This document shows positions 46,851 through 56,414 of a stretch of 64,000 nt of DNA, piece by piece; position 1 is the stretch's first letter, and every line of letters begins with the position of its first letter. The stretch comes from Janthinobacterium lividum (GTDB lineage Bacteria > Pseudomonadota > Gammaproteobacteria > Burkholderiales > Burkholderiaceae_D): contig NZ_CP139976.1 in assembly GCF_034424625.1 (NCBI RefSeq), forward strand, positions 5,704,001 through 5,768,000. The letters run 5' to 3'. Position numbers and translations under genes: made by a program. Below the pieces are notes generated by a model. That model was not told where the DNA came from. It searched no databases and saw only the letters and a list, made by a program, of their open reading frames with translations.

Positions 46851-48034
46851 AGCTGGAACCTGCTGCTGCCGCTGCCGGCCGGCTGCTCGCCCGTGACCAG
46901 CAATTCGCCTTCGCGCAAGCCTTGCAGCACTTCCGCGCTGAGGCGGTTGCGCACGCCCACGGTGACGGTGCGCGTATCGACCTTGCCGTCCGCATCCATC
47001 ACGCGGGCCGTAAACTGCCCCGGCTTGGCGCCTTCTTGCGTCGAGGGTTTCAGGGCCGGCAAGGGCACGGCCAGCACATTGTTCGCCGCGGCCGTGACGA
47101 ATACCACTTGCGCCGTCATCTGCGGCATCAATTCGCCATCGGCGTTATCCACGTCGAACAGCACGGTATATAAAATCACCTTGCTGGTCGACGGCGCCAG
47201 AGCCGTGCCGGCGGCAGAACCGCCTGGCACCGGCGGGGCCGGCAGCACTTGCCGCACCTTGCCGCTCCAGCGCCGCTGGTCGCCGCCCAGGGTGGTGAAG
47301 TACACGGGCATGTCCGGGCGCACGCGGCGCACGTCCGCTTCCGACACTTCCGTCCACACCGTCATGGCCGACAGATCGGCGATGCGCAGGATGTTCGGCG
47401 TCTGGTACGTAGCGTTCAGGGTTTGCCCTTCCTTCGCGTCCAGGCCCACCACCTTGCCGGCCATCGGCGCATAGATGCGCGTATAGCCGAGGCGCGCCTC
47501 GTCCGCCTTCAGGCTGGCCTGGGTCTGGTCGATCTGTGCCTTCAGGTGGTCGATCTTGGCGCCGGCCGAGGCCAGGGTAGCTTCGGCCGTTTCCAGGTCG
47601 GCCAAGGGCGTGGAGTCGAACTTGGCCATCTGCTTCTGGCGCACGTGCTGCTGGCCCGCCAGGCGGTGCTGCGCCTGCTGGTCGGCCAGCTGCGCACGCA
47701 ATCCGGCCAGCGCGGCGCGGCCCGCGTCGACGGTGGCTTGCTGCACGCTGGGGTCGATCTCGGCCAGCAGCTGGCCTTTTTCCACGGCGCTGCCGGGCTG
47801 CACGTGCAGGCGCGTGATCTGGCCCGACACCTGCGCGCCCACGTCGACATAGGTTTGCGGCTGCAGCGTGCCGATGGCCGTGACGCTGGCCTCGATATTG
47901 CCGCGCTTGACGGGCGCCGTGTCGAATACGGTGGCCGGGCCGCGCGTGGCCCACAGTGCGCCGGCGCCAAACAGCGCCAGCAAGACCACGCCGCCGAGGA
48001 TGCGGGTGCGGCGGGAAGGCAGGCGGGCCGCCAT
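46847..48034 (-). CDS. macA: MacA-like periplasmic adaptor protein
   Basis: 395-residue membrane-fusion protein: one N-terminal anchor ([17 protein letters not shown]) and a lipoyl half-motif ([20 protein letters not shown]). A long coiled-coil hairpin follows at about residues 95-165, then the beta-barrel and a membrane-proximal domain. [20 protein letters not shown] closes the lipoyl domain. It works with MacB to drive substrate through an outer-membrane channel. Confidence 0.93.
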   Translation of the reverse strand: MAARLPSRRTRILGGVVLLALFGAGALWATRGPATVFDTAPVKRGNIEASVTAIGTLQPQTYVDVGAQVSGQITRLHVQPGSAVEKGQLLAEIDPSVQQATVDAGRAALAGLRAQLADQQAQHRLAGQQHVRQKQMAKFDSTPLADLETAEATLASAGAKIDHLKAQIDQTQASLKADEARLGYTRIYAPMAGKVVGLDAKEGQTLNATYQTPNILRIADLSAMTVWTEVSEADVRRVRPDMPVYFTTLGGDQRRWSGKVRQVLPAPPVPGGSAAGTALAPSTSKVILYTVLFDVDNADGELMPQMTAQVVFVTAAANNVLAVPLPALKPSTQEGAKPGQFTARVMDADGKVDTRTVTVGVRNRLSAEVLQGLREGELLVTGEQPAGSGSSRFQL

Positions 48035-48125
48035 CAGGAAACCACTTTCAGTACATTCAAAACATCAATCGGTGTCGCCAGGCGTGAAAAGTGCATCGGT
48101 CTATCCTTGAAAATGGCAGTCAAAA

Positions 48126-48467
48126 TTACTGCAGAAACGTCACAAGACCTGCCAGCGCGGCGACGGCTGCCAGCAGGGAACTACGAAACAGCAAGCGGGG
48201 GGCGTACGGCAGCAGCAGGGCCACCAGCAGCGCTCCCGCGCCGATGAAACCCAGCCAGGCGATCACGCCGACGGTGGCGCTCCAGCCAGCCACGCAAGGC
48301 CAGATGGCCAGCGCCAGCAGGACGGCACCGGCCAGTTGCAGCGCGCGCCGCACGTTCGGCGCCGCGTCCCTGCCCCAGACCTGGCCGTGATGGCGGTCCA
48401 TCGCCAGGGAGAGGCTGGCCATGCCCGCATACGACAGGCCCAGCGCACAGAGGATGGTATTGATCAT
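48126..48467 (-). CDS. DUF3325 small membrane protein
   Basis: 113 residues with four hydrophobic helices and a central YAGMASLSLAMDRHHGQVWG motif. Proteins of this type accompany PepSY-TM reductases beside siderophore receptors. The start ATG overlaps the preceding gene's stop as ATGA, making DUF3649-PepSY-DUF3325 one translationally coupled unit. Confidence 0.9.
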   Translation of the reverse strand: MINTILCALGLSYAGMASLSLAMDRHHGQVWGRDAAPNVRRALQLAGAVLLALAIWPCVAGWSATVGVIAWLGFIGAGALLVALLLPYAPRLLFRSSLLAAVAALAGLVTFLQ

Positions 48468-50167
48468 GACTGTCCTTCCGTATTGACTTGCAGGCTGGCC
48501 GAGGGCGCAGCGCTTTCCCTGGCCGCGCCCTTCCTGGCCGGCTTTTCCTTGCGCTTGTGGACTTTCCACGCGCCCCTGGCGGCCAGCAGGCCGAAGGCCA
48601 TGCTGCCCAGTTCCACGCCGGCGCTTTCCCAGTCGCCGCGCGCGATCTGCGCCACCAGGTTGTCGCCCGTGCTCAAGACATTGAGCACCGGCAGCAGCAG
48701 GCACAGGGCGGCCAGCAAGCCCAGTTGCTCGATCCAGGCGCGCTTTTCCCCGCGCAGGCAGGCGTGCACCAGCATCAGGAACCACACGCCGAAGAAGGCG
48801 CGCACTTCCCAGCCGGCGCGCTGCTCGATGCCGACGGGGATCAAACGGTTGGCCCACAGGAAGCCCACGCAGGCGATGGCCAGGCCGGCAATCGCCGCCA
48901 CGTTCAGGCATTCGATGACGCGGTACACGCGCTGCGTGTAGGCGCCGAACTCGCCGCCGGACTTCTGGCGGCGCTTGACCATAAACAGGATGGCGCCCGT
49001 GCCCATCATGGCCGTGCCGGCCAGGCCGCAGAAGAAGTACAGCCAGCGCATCGGCGTGCCGCCAAAACCCACCATGTGCAGGTTCGACATGACGGAGCGC
49101 GTCAGGCCCGCGCCGCCCGTGTCCGACTCGCCCGGCCGGCGCACGGCGACCTGCTCGCCCGTGGCCAGCGCGTAGCAGGCCCTGCCCGAATTGGCGCTAA
49201 GGCGCGTGAGCAGTTCCGCGTCTTCATTCCAGCCGTACATGCACACGCGCATGGAGGCGTCATTCGGATTGTCCAGCACCACGGCGCGGATTTCCTGGCC
49301 GATAGCCTGTTCGGCGCGCAGCGCGAACGATTCCAGCGCGGGAATGGCCAGCGGCTGGCCTGTCTTCACGGGCTTGCCCGCATCGTTCCAGTCGGCCAGG
49401 AAGGCTTTCTTGGGATTGTCCATGCCGTATTGCGCTACCACGGGGGCCGGCACATAGTCATCGCTGAAGAATGCCAGGCCCGTATAGGCGATCATGAACT
49501 GGAACGGCAAGGTCAGCACGGCCACCGCATTGTGTGCGTCGAGCCACGAACGCTGGCCCTTGGCCGGACGGAAGGTGAAGAAATCCTTGAAGATGCGCTT
49601 GTGCGTGATGACGCCGCTCACCAGCGCCACCAGCATGATCATGGTGGTGATGGCGACGATCCACACGCCGATGCGTCCCGCGTGCAGCTCGTAGTGGAAA
49701 TCGACGAAATGATGGCCGCCGATGGTTTCCCGTTCCGTTGCCTCGCGCGCATGCTCGATGACGGCGCCCGTCAGCGGATCGAGGTCCGCCGAGCCATAGC
49801 CGCCGCTGGGCTGGAACCAGTAGGCGGACAGGCCGTGGCCGGGACGCTGCACGGGCCAGATTTCCCACATGTCCGCCTTCGGATGCTCCTTCGCCATGAA
49901 ATCGAGCGCCAGCTCCAGGCGGTGCGCGCGGTCCGTGACCTTCGGCAGCGGCGGATCGTTCGCATGCGCCGCCTCTTCCAGTGCGTGCTCGGGCGTCATC
50001 CAGTGGCCGATCGGGTCGTCGAAGACGGCCAGGGTGCCGGTCAGGAAAATGGCGAACAGGAGCCAGGAAATCCACAGGCCGCTCCACGTATGCAGCCAGG
50101 CCATGGCCTGGCGCAAGCCGCCCTGCTGCGGCGTCTTGACCACTTTGTCTACCTTGACGGCGTTCAT
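48464..50167 (-). CDS. PepSY-associated membrane reductase (iron uptake)
   Basis: 567 residues with four or more membrane helices. It carries the PepSY-TM features: LHTWSGLWISWLLFAIFLTG near residue 30, HFVDFHYELHAG, and SWLDAHNAVAVLTLPFQFMI, with paired His residues for two haems. Relatives (FoxB-like, FsqB-like) reduce ferric siderophores in the periplasm or use haem electrons. It sits next to a siderophore receptor. The start was chosen at the ATGA overlap with DUF3649; the longer frame is an artefact. Confidence 0.92.
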   Translation of the reverse strand: MNAVKVDKVVKTPQQGGLRQAMAWLHTWSGLWISWLLFAIFLTGTLAVFDDPIGHWMTPEHALEEAAHANDPPLPKVTDRAHRLELALDFMAKEHPKADMWEIWPVQRPGHGLSAYWFQPSGGYGSADLDPLTGAVIEHAREATERETIGGHHFVDFHYELHAGRIGVWIVAITTMIMLVALVSGVITHKRIFKDFFTFRPAKGQRSWLDAHNAVAVLTLPFQFMIAYTGLAFFSDDYVPAPVVAQYGMDNPKKAFLADWNDAGKPVKTGQPLAIPALESFALRAEQAIGQEIRAVVLDNPNDASMRVCMYGWNEDAELLTRLSANSGRACYALATGEQVAVRRPGESDTGGAGLTRSVMSNLHMVGFGGTPMRWLYFFCGLAGTAMMGTGAILFMVKRRQKSGGEFGAYTQRVYRVIECLNVAAIAGLAIACVGFLWANRLIPVGIEQRAGWEVRAFFGVWFLMLVHACLRGEKRAWIEQLGLLAALCLLLPVLNVLSTGDNLVAQIARGDWESAGVELGSMAFGLLAARGAWKVHKRKEKPARKGAARESAAPSASLQVNTEGQS

Positions 50168-50445
50168 GCGGCACCTCGCGACAGCAGCATGCCGATGCCG
50201 CCGCAGGCGATGGCAGGCAGCAGCATGCCCAGCCAGGCGCGGCGCAGGTCCTGCACGGCAAAGACCCAGATCACGGCGCAGGTATATACGACGAAGGCGC
50301 TCAGGGTGGCCGTCAGCACGGCTTCGGCGCGCGACAGCGGCAGCACGGCCGACAGCAGCACGGCCACGCCGGACGTAAGCGCATAGCCGCCAAAAATGGC
50401 GGCCAGCACGCGCGAGAACAACATCATGTTGGCCGATTTCATCAT
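50164..50445 (-). CDS. DUF3649 small membrane protein
   Basis: 93 residues with three hydrophobic helices (VLAAIFGGYALTSGVAVLLS and later). It is the first component of the DUF3649-PepSY-DUF3325 iron module. The ATG at 50445 has GGGAG seven bases upstream. Longer in-frame starts near 50523 would add a hydrophilic leader. Confidence 0.85.
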   Translation of the reverse strand: MMKSANMMLFSRVLAAIFGGYALTSGVAVLLSAVLPLSRAEAVLTATLSAFVVYTCAVIWVFAVQDLRRAWLGMLLPAIACGGIGMLLSRGAA

Positions 50446-50516
50446 CGCGGCGCTCCCTGCGGCACACGCTGGCTCACGCCATTGCTGGCGTGGGCCGGAT
50501 TCAACTGCACATTCAT
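50442..50516 (-). CDS. Possible 24-residue leader peptide overlapping DUF3649
   Basis: An ATG with AAGGA ten bases upstream opens a 24-codon frame (MNVQLNPAHASNG to VPQGAPR) whose TGA overlaps the DUF3649 ATG (ATGATG). It could be a translationally coupled leader or chance. Confidence 0.35.
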   Translation of the reverse strand: MNVQLNPAHASNGVSQRVPQGAPR

Positions 50517-50561
50517 AAGCCATGCATCCTTCATCAAGATAGGTCATTCAAAAGTGATTAT

Positions 50562-52760
50562 TTACAGTTTGTAGTTCAAGGTCAGCATCAGGTTGCGCGG
50601 CGTGCCCACCAGATTGCCGAAGACATCGGAATAGATGCTCTGGTAATAGTGCTTGTCGAGCGCATTGTTGACGTTCAGGCGCAGCTCGGCGCGGCTGTCG
50701 ATCTGCCACGCCGCATTCAAGCCCAGGATCGCATAGCGGCCCTGGCGCAGATGGTAGGTGCCGTCCGTCGACTCGGTCGCGCCCTGCCCGTACACCGAGG
50801 CGCCGACGCGCCAGCCCTGCGCGGCGCCGGACAGGCGGTAGCTGGTGGCCAGCTTGAGCTGCTGGCGCGGATAGCGGCTGTTGAAATCCTTGCCGATATT
50901 GGCCGGATCGCTGTCGCGCGTAAATTGCGCCTTCACATACGTAAAACCGGCCGACAGCTGCCAGTCGGGCGTCAGCGCGCCCGCCACGTCCAGCTCCACG
51001 CCTTCGCTGCGCACTTCGCCCGACGCGCGCTGGCAATAGCCCCAGGTGCTGCCGGGGCAGGGATTGGGGCCAGCCAGGTCGTCCACGCCGCGGTTTTGCT
51101 GGCGGATCTGGAACACGGCCGCGCTGGCATTGAGGGCGCCGCCAAAGTATTCGCCTTTCACGCCCGCTTCATAGTTGGTGCCGCTGATCGGCTTCAAGGG
51201 CTGCCCATTGGCGTCGGTGGAAGCCTGCGGCTGGAAGATTTCGGTCCAGCTGGCGTACACGGAATGCTGCTTGTCGAGGTCATACACGACACCGGCGTAC
51301 GGCGTGAATTCGCGCGCCACCGAGTAGCCGGCATCGTCCTTGTACCAGCTTACGCGCCCGCCCAGCACCAGCGACAGCGGCTCGGCCAGGCGCATGCGCG
51401 TGCCCGCATACACGCCGCTTTGCTCGGTGATGCTGGCCGTGCGCCACTGCGCGTAATTGATGACGGGACGCGCCACGCTGCCCGTATCCCAGTTGAACGG
51501 GTCGAGCACCGGCGCCGCCGCGCCCCAGCTGTACGGCGCCCAGCCGCCATAGCTGTTTTTCGACGAACGGCGGTGGCTGGCGCCGACCGTCAGCTCGTGC
51601 TCGCGGCCGAACAGGCTGTAGCTGCCCGTGGCATACGCGTCATAGCTGGTGTTGGCCAGTTCGGCGCGGTAGCTTTGCGAATTGAAGCGCAGGGTGTCGC
51701 CGCGGCGGCTGATGCCGGAAAACGTCGTGTCGATCTCGGGCGTCTTGCGCGTGGCCGCCAGCTTGGCCTTCCAGCCGTTGGCGAAGCGGTGTTCCAGTTC
51801 CGCGAAGATGGTCTTGTCCGTCTGGCGCCAGCCATCGAAGTCGGTGCCCAGATAAGTCGAGCGGGGCAAGTTCAAAAAAGTGCCGTCGGCGGCCGTTACC
51901 ACGCCCGTGGTGACGCCGTCGTTATCCGTTTTGCGGTAGTGGGCGCCCAGGGTCAACGTGGTATCGGGGCGCAGGTCGGCCTCGATGATGCCGTACAGCT
52001 GGTGATTGCGGCCATGCAGCACGTCGACAAAATCCTTCTTGTCCTGCACCGTCGCGACGATGCGCCCGCGCAGGGTCTTCGCTTCGTTGAGCGCGTTGGC
52101 CGCATCGGCTTCCAGGCGGTAGTTGCTCCAGCTGCCGATGCTGGCCGAGAACGACGCTTGCGGCGTGGCCGTCGGGCGCTTGCGCACCAGGTTGATGGCG
52201 GCGCTGGGCGTGCCGCTGCCCGTCATCAAGCCCGTGGCGCCGCGCACCACTTCGATGCGGTCATAGATGGCCAGGTCGTCATTGTCTCCATTGAAGGTGC
52301 CGTTCGCGCCCAGGCTGGTGGGCAAGCCGTCGAACAGGATGTTGTCGACTGGAAAACCGCGTGCGCTGAAACTGCCGGAATCGCCCGTAAAGTTGCCCTT
52401 TTGCATGACCAGGCCCGTGATCGACTGCACGGCGTCATCCAGGGTGGTGATGCCCAGGTCGTCGATCTGCTGGCGCGTCAGCACGCTGACGGACTGCGGC
52501 GTCTCGCGCAGCGACAGGTTCAGCTTGGTTGCCGTATTGCTCACGCCCGTCGTATACGATCCGCTGCCTTCCGTCGTCGCATCGCGCCCTGCCGTGACGG
52601 ATACGCCAAGCATGGTTTGCTCGGTGGCGGGCGTGGCCGGCACCTGCTGCGCCAACGCGGAGGTACCGGCGGCCAGACACAAGGCCGTCACGGCCAGCGC
52701 CAGCGAGTGCCGCTGAGGACGATGCGATACGAAATTGACAAGATGCGAAACCTGTTGCAT
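50562..52760 (-). CDS. TonB-dependent siderophore receptor
   Basis: 732 residues with a signal peptide (cut near ALAQQ), a plug domain (LRETPQSVSVLTRQQIDDLG, RGFPVDNILFDGLPTSLG, YDRIEVVRGATGLMTGSG) and a 22-strand barrel ending LMLTLNYKL. Features resemble FhuE/FpvA-type receptors for hydroxamate or mixed siderophores. Between signal and plug there are only about 30 residues, so the N-terminal signalling domain of FecA-type transducers is absent. AGGA precedes the ATG. It lies 112 bases after fecR. Confidence 0.94.
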   Translation of the reverse strand: MQQVSHLVNFVSHRPQRHSLALAVTALCLAAGTSALAQQVPATPATEQTMLGVSVTAGRDATTEGSGSYTTGVSNTATKLNLSLRETPQSVSVLTRQQIDDLGITTLDDAVQSITGLVMQKGNFTGDSGSFSARGFPVDNILFDGLPTSLGANGTFNGDNDDLAIYDRIEVVRGATGLMTGSGTPSAAINLVRKRPTATPQASFSASIGSWSNYRLEADAANALNEAKTLRGRIVATVQDKKDFVDVLHGRNHQLYGIIEADLRPDTTLTLGAHYRKTDNDGVTTGVVTAADGTFLNLPRSTYLGTDFDGWRQTDKTIFAELEHRFANGWKAKLAATRKTPEIDTTFSGISRRGDTLRFNSQSYRAELANTSYDAYATGSYSLFGREHELTVGASHRRSSKNSYGGWAPYSWGAAAPVLDPFNWDTGSVARPVINYAQWRTASITEQSGVYAGTRMRLAEPLSLVLGGRVSWYKDDAGYSVAREFTPYAGVVYDLDKQHSVYASWTEIFQPQASTDANGQPLKPISGTNYEAGVKGEYFGGALNASAAVFQIRQQNRGVDDLAGPNPCPGSTWGYCQRASGEVRSEGVELDVAGALTPDWQLSAGFTYVKAQFTRDSDPANIGKDFNSRYPRQQLKLATSYRLSGAAQGWRVGASVYGQGATESTDGTYHLRQGRYAILGLNAAWQIDSRAELRLNVNNALDKHYYQSIYSDVFGNLVGTPRNLMLTLNYKL

Positions 52761-52872
52761 GAAAAATCCTGAAAAGTGGCGTCATGAGACGGTAAAAAAC
52801 AGCCGCCCTACCCTGTAGGTGCCGCGAAAACGAAAAACGGGCAGTCCGGCTGCAAATATTTTTTGTGGGGTG

Positions 52873-53865
52873 CTACGGCGCCGGTTCGACCGTCACCCAA
52901 TACCGCGTGCGGCTGCGCACCTGCACCGGCAGCGAGTTGGGCAGCATGTTCAAAATGCGCTGGGTGTCGGCCAGCGGGAACACGCCCGACAGGCGCAGCT
53001 GGGCCACTTGCGGCGCGCAGTCGATCACGCCGGGGCGGTAACGGGCCAGGTCGGCCAGGAAATCGCCCAGGGTCACGTCGTCGACGATCAGCTGCCCGCG
53101 CGACCAGGCGTCCGCATATGCACCGATGGCGTGCGGCGCGTCTGGCGCCTGACGGGAAAATGCCACGCCGTGCCCGGCCGCCAGCAGCAAGGGCGCGCCG
53201 ATGCCGTCGCGGGGGCGGATTTCAACGGCGCTTTCAAACACGTCCACCGTACTGTAGTCATCCTGCTGGCGCACGGAAAAACGCGTGCCCAGTGCGCGCA
53301 CCAGGCCTTCGCGCGTGGCCACTTCCAGCGGAGCGTCGCTGCCGCTGCCGTGACCGCTGACGACGAGGATTTCGCCGGCCAGCAGCTCGATCAGGCGGCG
53401 GCTGGCGTCGAAACGCACATTCACGGCCGAATCCGTATTCAAGCTGAGCACGCTTCCATCGTCCAGCACTATCTCGCGCCTGTCGCCCGTGGCCGTGCGG
53501 TAGTCGGCACGCAGGACGCGCACGCCATCCCAGGCGCCCGTCTGCGCGGCCAGCATGCCGCCGCCGGCCGCCACGCCCAGCCACGCCAGCAACTGGCGCC
53601 GCTTGCCGTTGACGGCTTTCTGCTGCGTACCCGCCAGCGCCTGCGCGGCCGCACCGCGGTGCAAGCCGCTGAACCGCTGCGACACCGCTTCGATATGCTG
53701 CCAGGCCAGTTCATGTTCAGGGTCGGCCTCGCGCCAGCACTGCCAGGCGGCGTGTTCCTGCTCGCTGGCCTCGTCCGACATCAATACGGTCAGCCACTCG
53801 GCCGCCTGCAGCTGCACGTCCTCGCCGATGGCCGCAGCGGCCGCGGATTCTGCCACCGTGCTCAT
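52873..53865 (-). CDS. fecR: FecR-family anti-sigma/sigma regulator
   Basis: 330 residues: an N-terminal DUF4880 helix pair (LQAAEWLTVLMSDEAS and AWQCWREADPEHELAWQHIE), a membrane segment (LLAWLGVAAGGGMLAAQ near 110) and a periplasmic FecR domain (DDGSVLSLNTDSAVNV). It controls the adjacent ECF sigma factor. The start overlaps the sigma factor stop as ATGA. Confidence 0.93.
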   Translation of the reverse strand: MSTVAESAAAAAIGEDVQLQAAEWLTVLMSDEASEQEHAAWQCWREADPEHELAWQHIEAVSQRFSGLHRGAAAQALAGTQQKAVNGKRRQLLAWLGVAAGGGMLAAQTGAWDGVRVLRADYRTATGDRREIVLDDGSVLSLNTDSAVNVRFDASRRLIELLAGEILVVSGHGSGSDAPLEVATREGLVRALGTRFSVRQQDDYSTVDVFESAVEIRPRDGIGAPLLLAAGHGVAFSRQAPDAPHAIGAYADAWSRGQLIVDDVTLGDFLADLARYRPGVIDCAPQVAQLRLSGVFPLADTQRILNMLPNSLPVQVRSRTRYWVTVEPAP

Positions 53866-54371
53866 GCCGGCAGGGAGAAAAACACCTGGCGGTTGGCGCG
53901 CGTCAGGTATTGCTTGACCGAGCTGGCCGATACGTTCAGGCGCGCGGCGATCTCGGCATAGCTGAGGCCTTCGAGCTGCGCCAGCAAGAACGCCGTGCGC
54001 ACGGGACCCGGCAAGCCGTCGAGGGCCACATCGATCTGCTGCAAGGCTTCCAGCGCCAGCAGCCGTTCTTCCGGCGCGGGCGCCACCTCGGGCGGCAGGC
54101 AGGCCAGCGCCTCCAGATAGGCGTCTTCCAGCACCTGCCGGCGGTAGCGGTGCGCCACCAGACGCCGCGCGATGGTGGCGAGAAACGGCCGCGCCTCGCG
54201 GATCTGCGGCGCCGTGCCGTTGGTCAGCACGCTGATGAAGGTGTCTTGCGCCAGGTCCGCCGCCTCACCCGCATTGCCCAGCTTATGCCGCAGCCAGCCC
54301 TGCAGCCAGCCATGATGGCTGCTGTAGAGCGCGTGCAGGTCTTGTTGCTGTGCAAAATCGGCGGCCGACAT
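53862..54371 (-). CDS. fecI: FecI-type ECF sigma factor
   Basis: 169 residues with sigma region 2 (HGWLQGWLRHKLGNAGEAAD, LAQDTFISVL) and region 4 helix-turn-helix (LEGLSYAEIAARLNVSASSV, KQYLTRA). It likely drives the downstream receptor gene. A good Fur box lies about 40 bases upstream of its start, placing it under iron repression. Confidence 0.94.
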   Translation of the reverse strand: MSAADFAQQQDLHALYSSHHGWLQGWLRHKLGNAGEAADLAQDTFISVLTNGTAPQIREARPFLATIARRLVAHRYRRQVLEDAYLEALACLPPEVAPAPEERLLALEALQQIDVALDGLPGPVRTAFLLAQLEGLSYAEIAARLNVSASSVKQYLTRANRQVFFSLPA

Positions 54372-54412
54372 GGCATCCCTTTCCGCTCAGGCGTGCGGCA
54401 CCCGAGAATGTA

Positions 54413-54431
54413 AATAAGAATTATTCTCATT
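54413..54431 (-). promoter_or_regulatory. Fur box upstream of fecI
   Basis: On the minus strand AATGAGAATAATTCTTATT closely matches the 19-bp Fur consensus with 7-1-7 symmetry (TGAGAAT-A-ATTCTTA). Fe2+-Fur would repress fecI-fecR. Confidence 0.88.
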
Positions 54432-54610
54432 TTAACCGTGTTTTTGACTTTCATGCAATCGCGGCATTGCCAGAAATACCAACTAATTCAAAAGCAGGCC
54501 AACCGCCAGGCGATGCAGCGCAGGACCGCCTGCCAACCGCGATAAGGTAAAATGACGGCCATCGTCCGGCTTTCGCCGCCCACTCCCAAGCTTTTCATTG
54601 CAGGTTCATC

Positions 54611-55978
54611 ATGCTAGATAATCTCACCCAACGGCTTGCCAAAGTCGTCAAGACCATGCGCGGCGAGGCGCGCCTGACCGAGGCGAACACCGCCGACATG
54701 CTGCGCGAAGTGCGCCTGGCGCTGCTCGAAGCCGACGTCGCCCTGCCCGCCGTGCGCGAATTCATCGCCAAAGTCAAAGAAAAAGCCATGGGCGAGGATG
54801 TCATTTCCTCGCTCACGCCAGGCCAGGCCCTGGTTGGCGTGGTGCAGCGCGAGCTGGCCGCCCTGATGGGCGCCGACCTGGGACCGGAAGCGTCGCAGAT
54901 CAGCTTTGCGCAGCAGCCGCCCGCCATCATCCTGATGGCCGGTTTGCAGGGTGTGGGTAAAACCACCACCGTCGGCAAGCTGGCGAAATACCTGAAGGAA
55001 GAAAAGAAGAAGAAAGTGCTGACCGTCTCGGCCGACGTGTACCGTCCCGCCGCGATCGCCCAGCTGCAATCGGTCACCGCCCAGGTAGGCGCCGACTTCT
55101 TCCCGTCTTCCAGCACGGACAAGCCGGTCGATATCGCCCTGGCCGCGCTGGACTGGGCGAAAAAGCACTACCACGACGTGCTGATCATCGATACGGCGGG
55201 CCGCCTCGGTATCGACGAAGAGATGATGCGCGAAATCGCCGCCGTCCACGGCGCCGTGAAACCGATCGAAACCCTGTTCGTCGTCGACGCCATGCTGGGC
55301 CAGGACGCCATCAACACGGCGAAAGCGTTTAACGATGCGCTGCCGCTGACCGGTATCGTGCTGACCAAGCTTGATGGCGATGCGCGCGGCGGTGCGGCCC
55401 TGTCGGTGCGCCACATCACGGGCAAACCGATCAAGTTTGCCGGCGTCTCGGAAAAACTCGACGGCCTGGAAGCATTCGACCCGACCCGCATGGCCAACCG
55501 CATCCTGGGCATGGGCGACATCCTCGCCCTGGTGGAAGAGGCGCGCAAGGGCGTCGACAGCAAGGCGGCGGCCGACCTGGCGCAAAAGATCAAGGTCGGC
55601 GGCAAGTTCGACATGAACGACTTCAAGGCGCAGCTGGGCCAGATGAAGAAAATGGGCGGCATGGCCAACCTGATGGACAAGCTGCCAGCCCAGTTCCAGC
55701 AGGCGGCAGGCGGCAAGAACATGGACCAGGCCGACAAGCAGGTACGCCGCATGTGCGGCATCATCGACTCGATGACGCCGCAGGAACGCGCCAAGCCTGA
55801 ACTGATCAAGGCCACGCGCAAGCGCCGCATCGCCGCCGGCGCCGGCGTGCAAGTGCAGGAAGTGAACCGCATGCTGACGCAATTCGAGCAAATGCAGACG
55901 ATGATGAAGAAATTGTCGGGTGGCGGCATGATGAAGATGATGCGCTCCATGAAGGGCATGATGCCCGGCATGAGGTAG
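54611..55978 (+). CDS. ffh: Signal recognition particle GTPase Ffh
   Basis: Targets nascent membrane proteins to FtsY. The 455 residues have the N domain, G domain (GLQGVGKTTTVGKLA, DTAGRLGIDEEMM, TKLDGDARGGAALSV) and the Met-rich M domain (MKKLSGGGMMKMMRSMKGMM). A ribosome site is weak. In relatives ffh is next to ypjD; here an iron region intervenes. Confidence 0.98.
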   Translation: MLDNLTQRLAKVVKTMRGEARLTEANTADMLREVRLALLEADVALPAVREFIAKVKEKAMGEDVISSLTPGQALVGVVQRELAALMGADLGPEASQISFAQQPPAIILMAGLQGVGKTTTVGKLAKYLKEEKKKKVLTVSADVYRPAAIAQLQSVTAQVGADFFPSSSTDKPVDIALAALDWAKKHYHDVLIIDTAGRLGIDEEMMREIAAVHGAVKPIETLFVVDAMLGQDAINTAKAFNDALPLTGIVLTKLDGDARGGAALSVRHITGKPIKFAGVSEKLDGLEAFDPTRMANRILGMGDILALVEEARKGVDSKAAADLAQKIKVGGKFDMNDFKAQLGQMKKMGGMANLMDKLPAQFQQAAGGKNMDQADKQVRRMCGIIDSMTPQERAKPELIKATRKRRIAAGAGVQVQEVNRMLTQFEQMQTMMKKLSGGGMMKMMRSMKGMMPGMR

Positions 55979-56414
55979 TGGAAGGCTTCAAAATCCGCTG
56001 CGCGGGGCGCTTTGCGGCCGGCGATGCTCACCGTACTTCAGTACGGTTGCGCTTCCCGGTCACAAATACCATCCGCTCGCTGTGATTTTGAAGGCCTTTT
56101 TTACGCCGCGTGAGATGTAGTTCAAGTCAAGAAACACCGTTATAAAATCATGCCGGATTGCATTTTCATGGCGTCCGGCATCATTTCCTCCCTCCCCGCA
56201 GTACCCCTCCCCGCATAGCCAGCAACCATGCCATTTACGGGCAAAAACGCCGTTCTGCGCCCCCAAGCGGTGCGCCCGGGCGACAGCATGGTCATTTCCC
56301 TGCTTTTTCCTCGTGAAAACGTGAAAAACACTTGCATACAAGGTAAATCCACACCAATATTAGCCGTGCGATTAATTGCGCAATTTCCCATGTGTTTGTT
56401 AAGGAGGCTCGAAG
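55979..56414. other. 436-base ffh-SWIB intergenic region
   Basis: Besides the structured repeat in its first 120 bases, I see no gene. The rest is moderately GC-poor and probably holds the SWIB promoter. Confidence 0.5.
55982..56102. repeat. 121-base imperfect inverted-repeat element
   Basis: AAGG-CTTCAAAATC (55982-55995) pairs with GATTTTGAAG-g-CCTT (56084-56098). The apex is ACCGTACT-TC-AGTACGGT (56030-56047), and TTTTTT ends the element. It lies four bases after the ffh stop and may serve as its terminator. It resembles a dispersed intergenic element I recall from betaproteobacteria. Confidence 0.75.
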
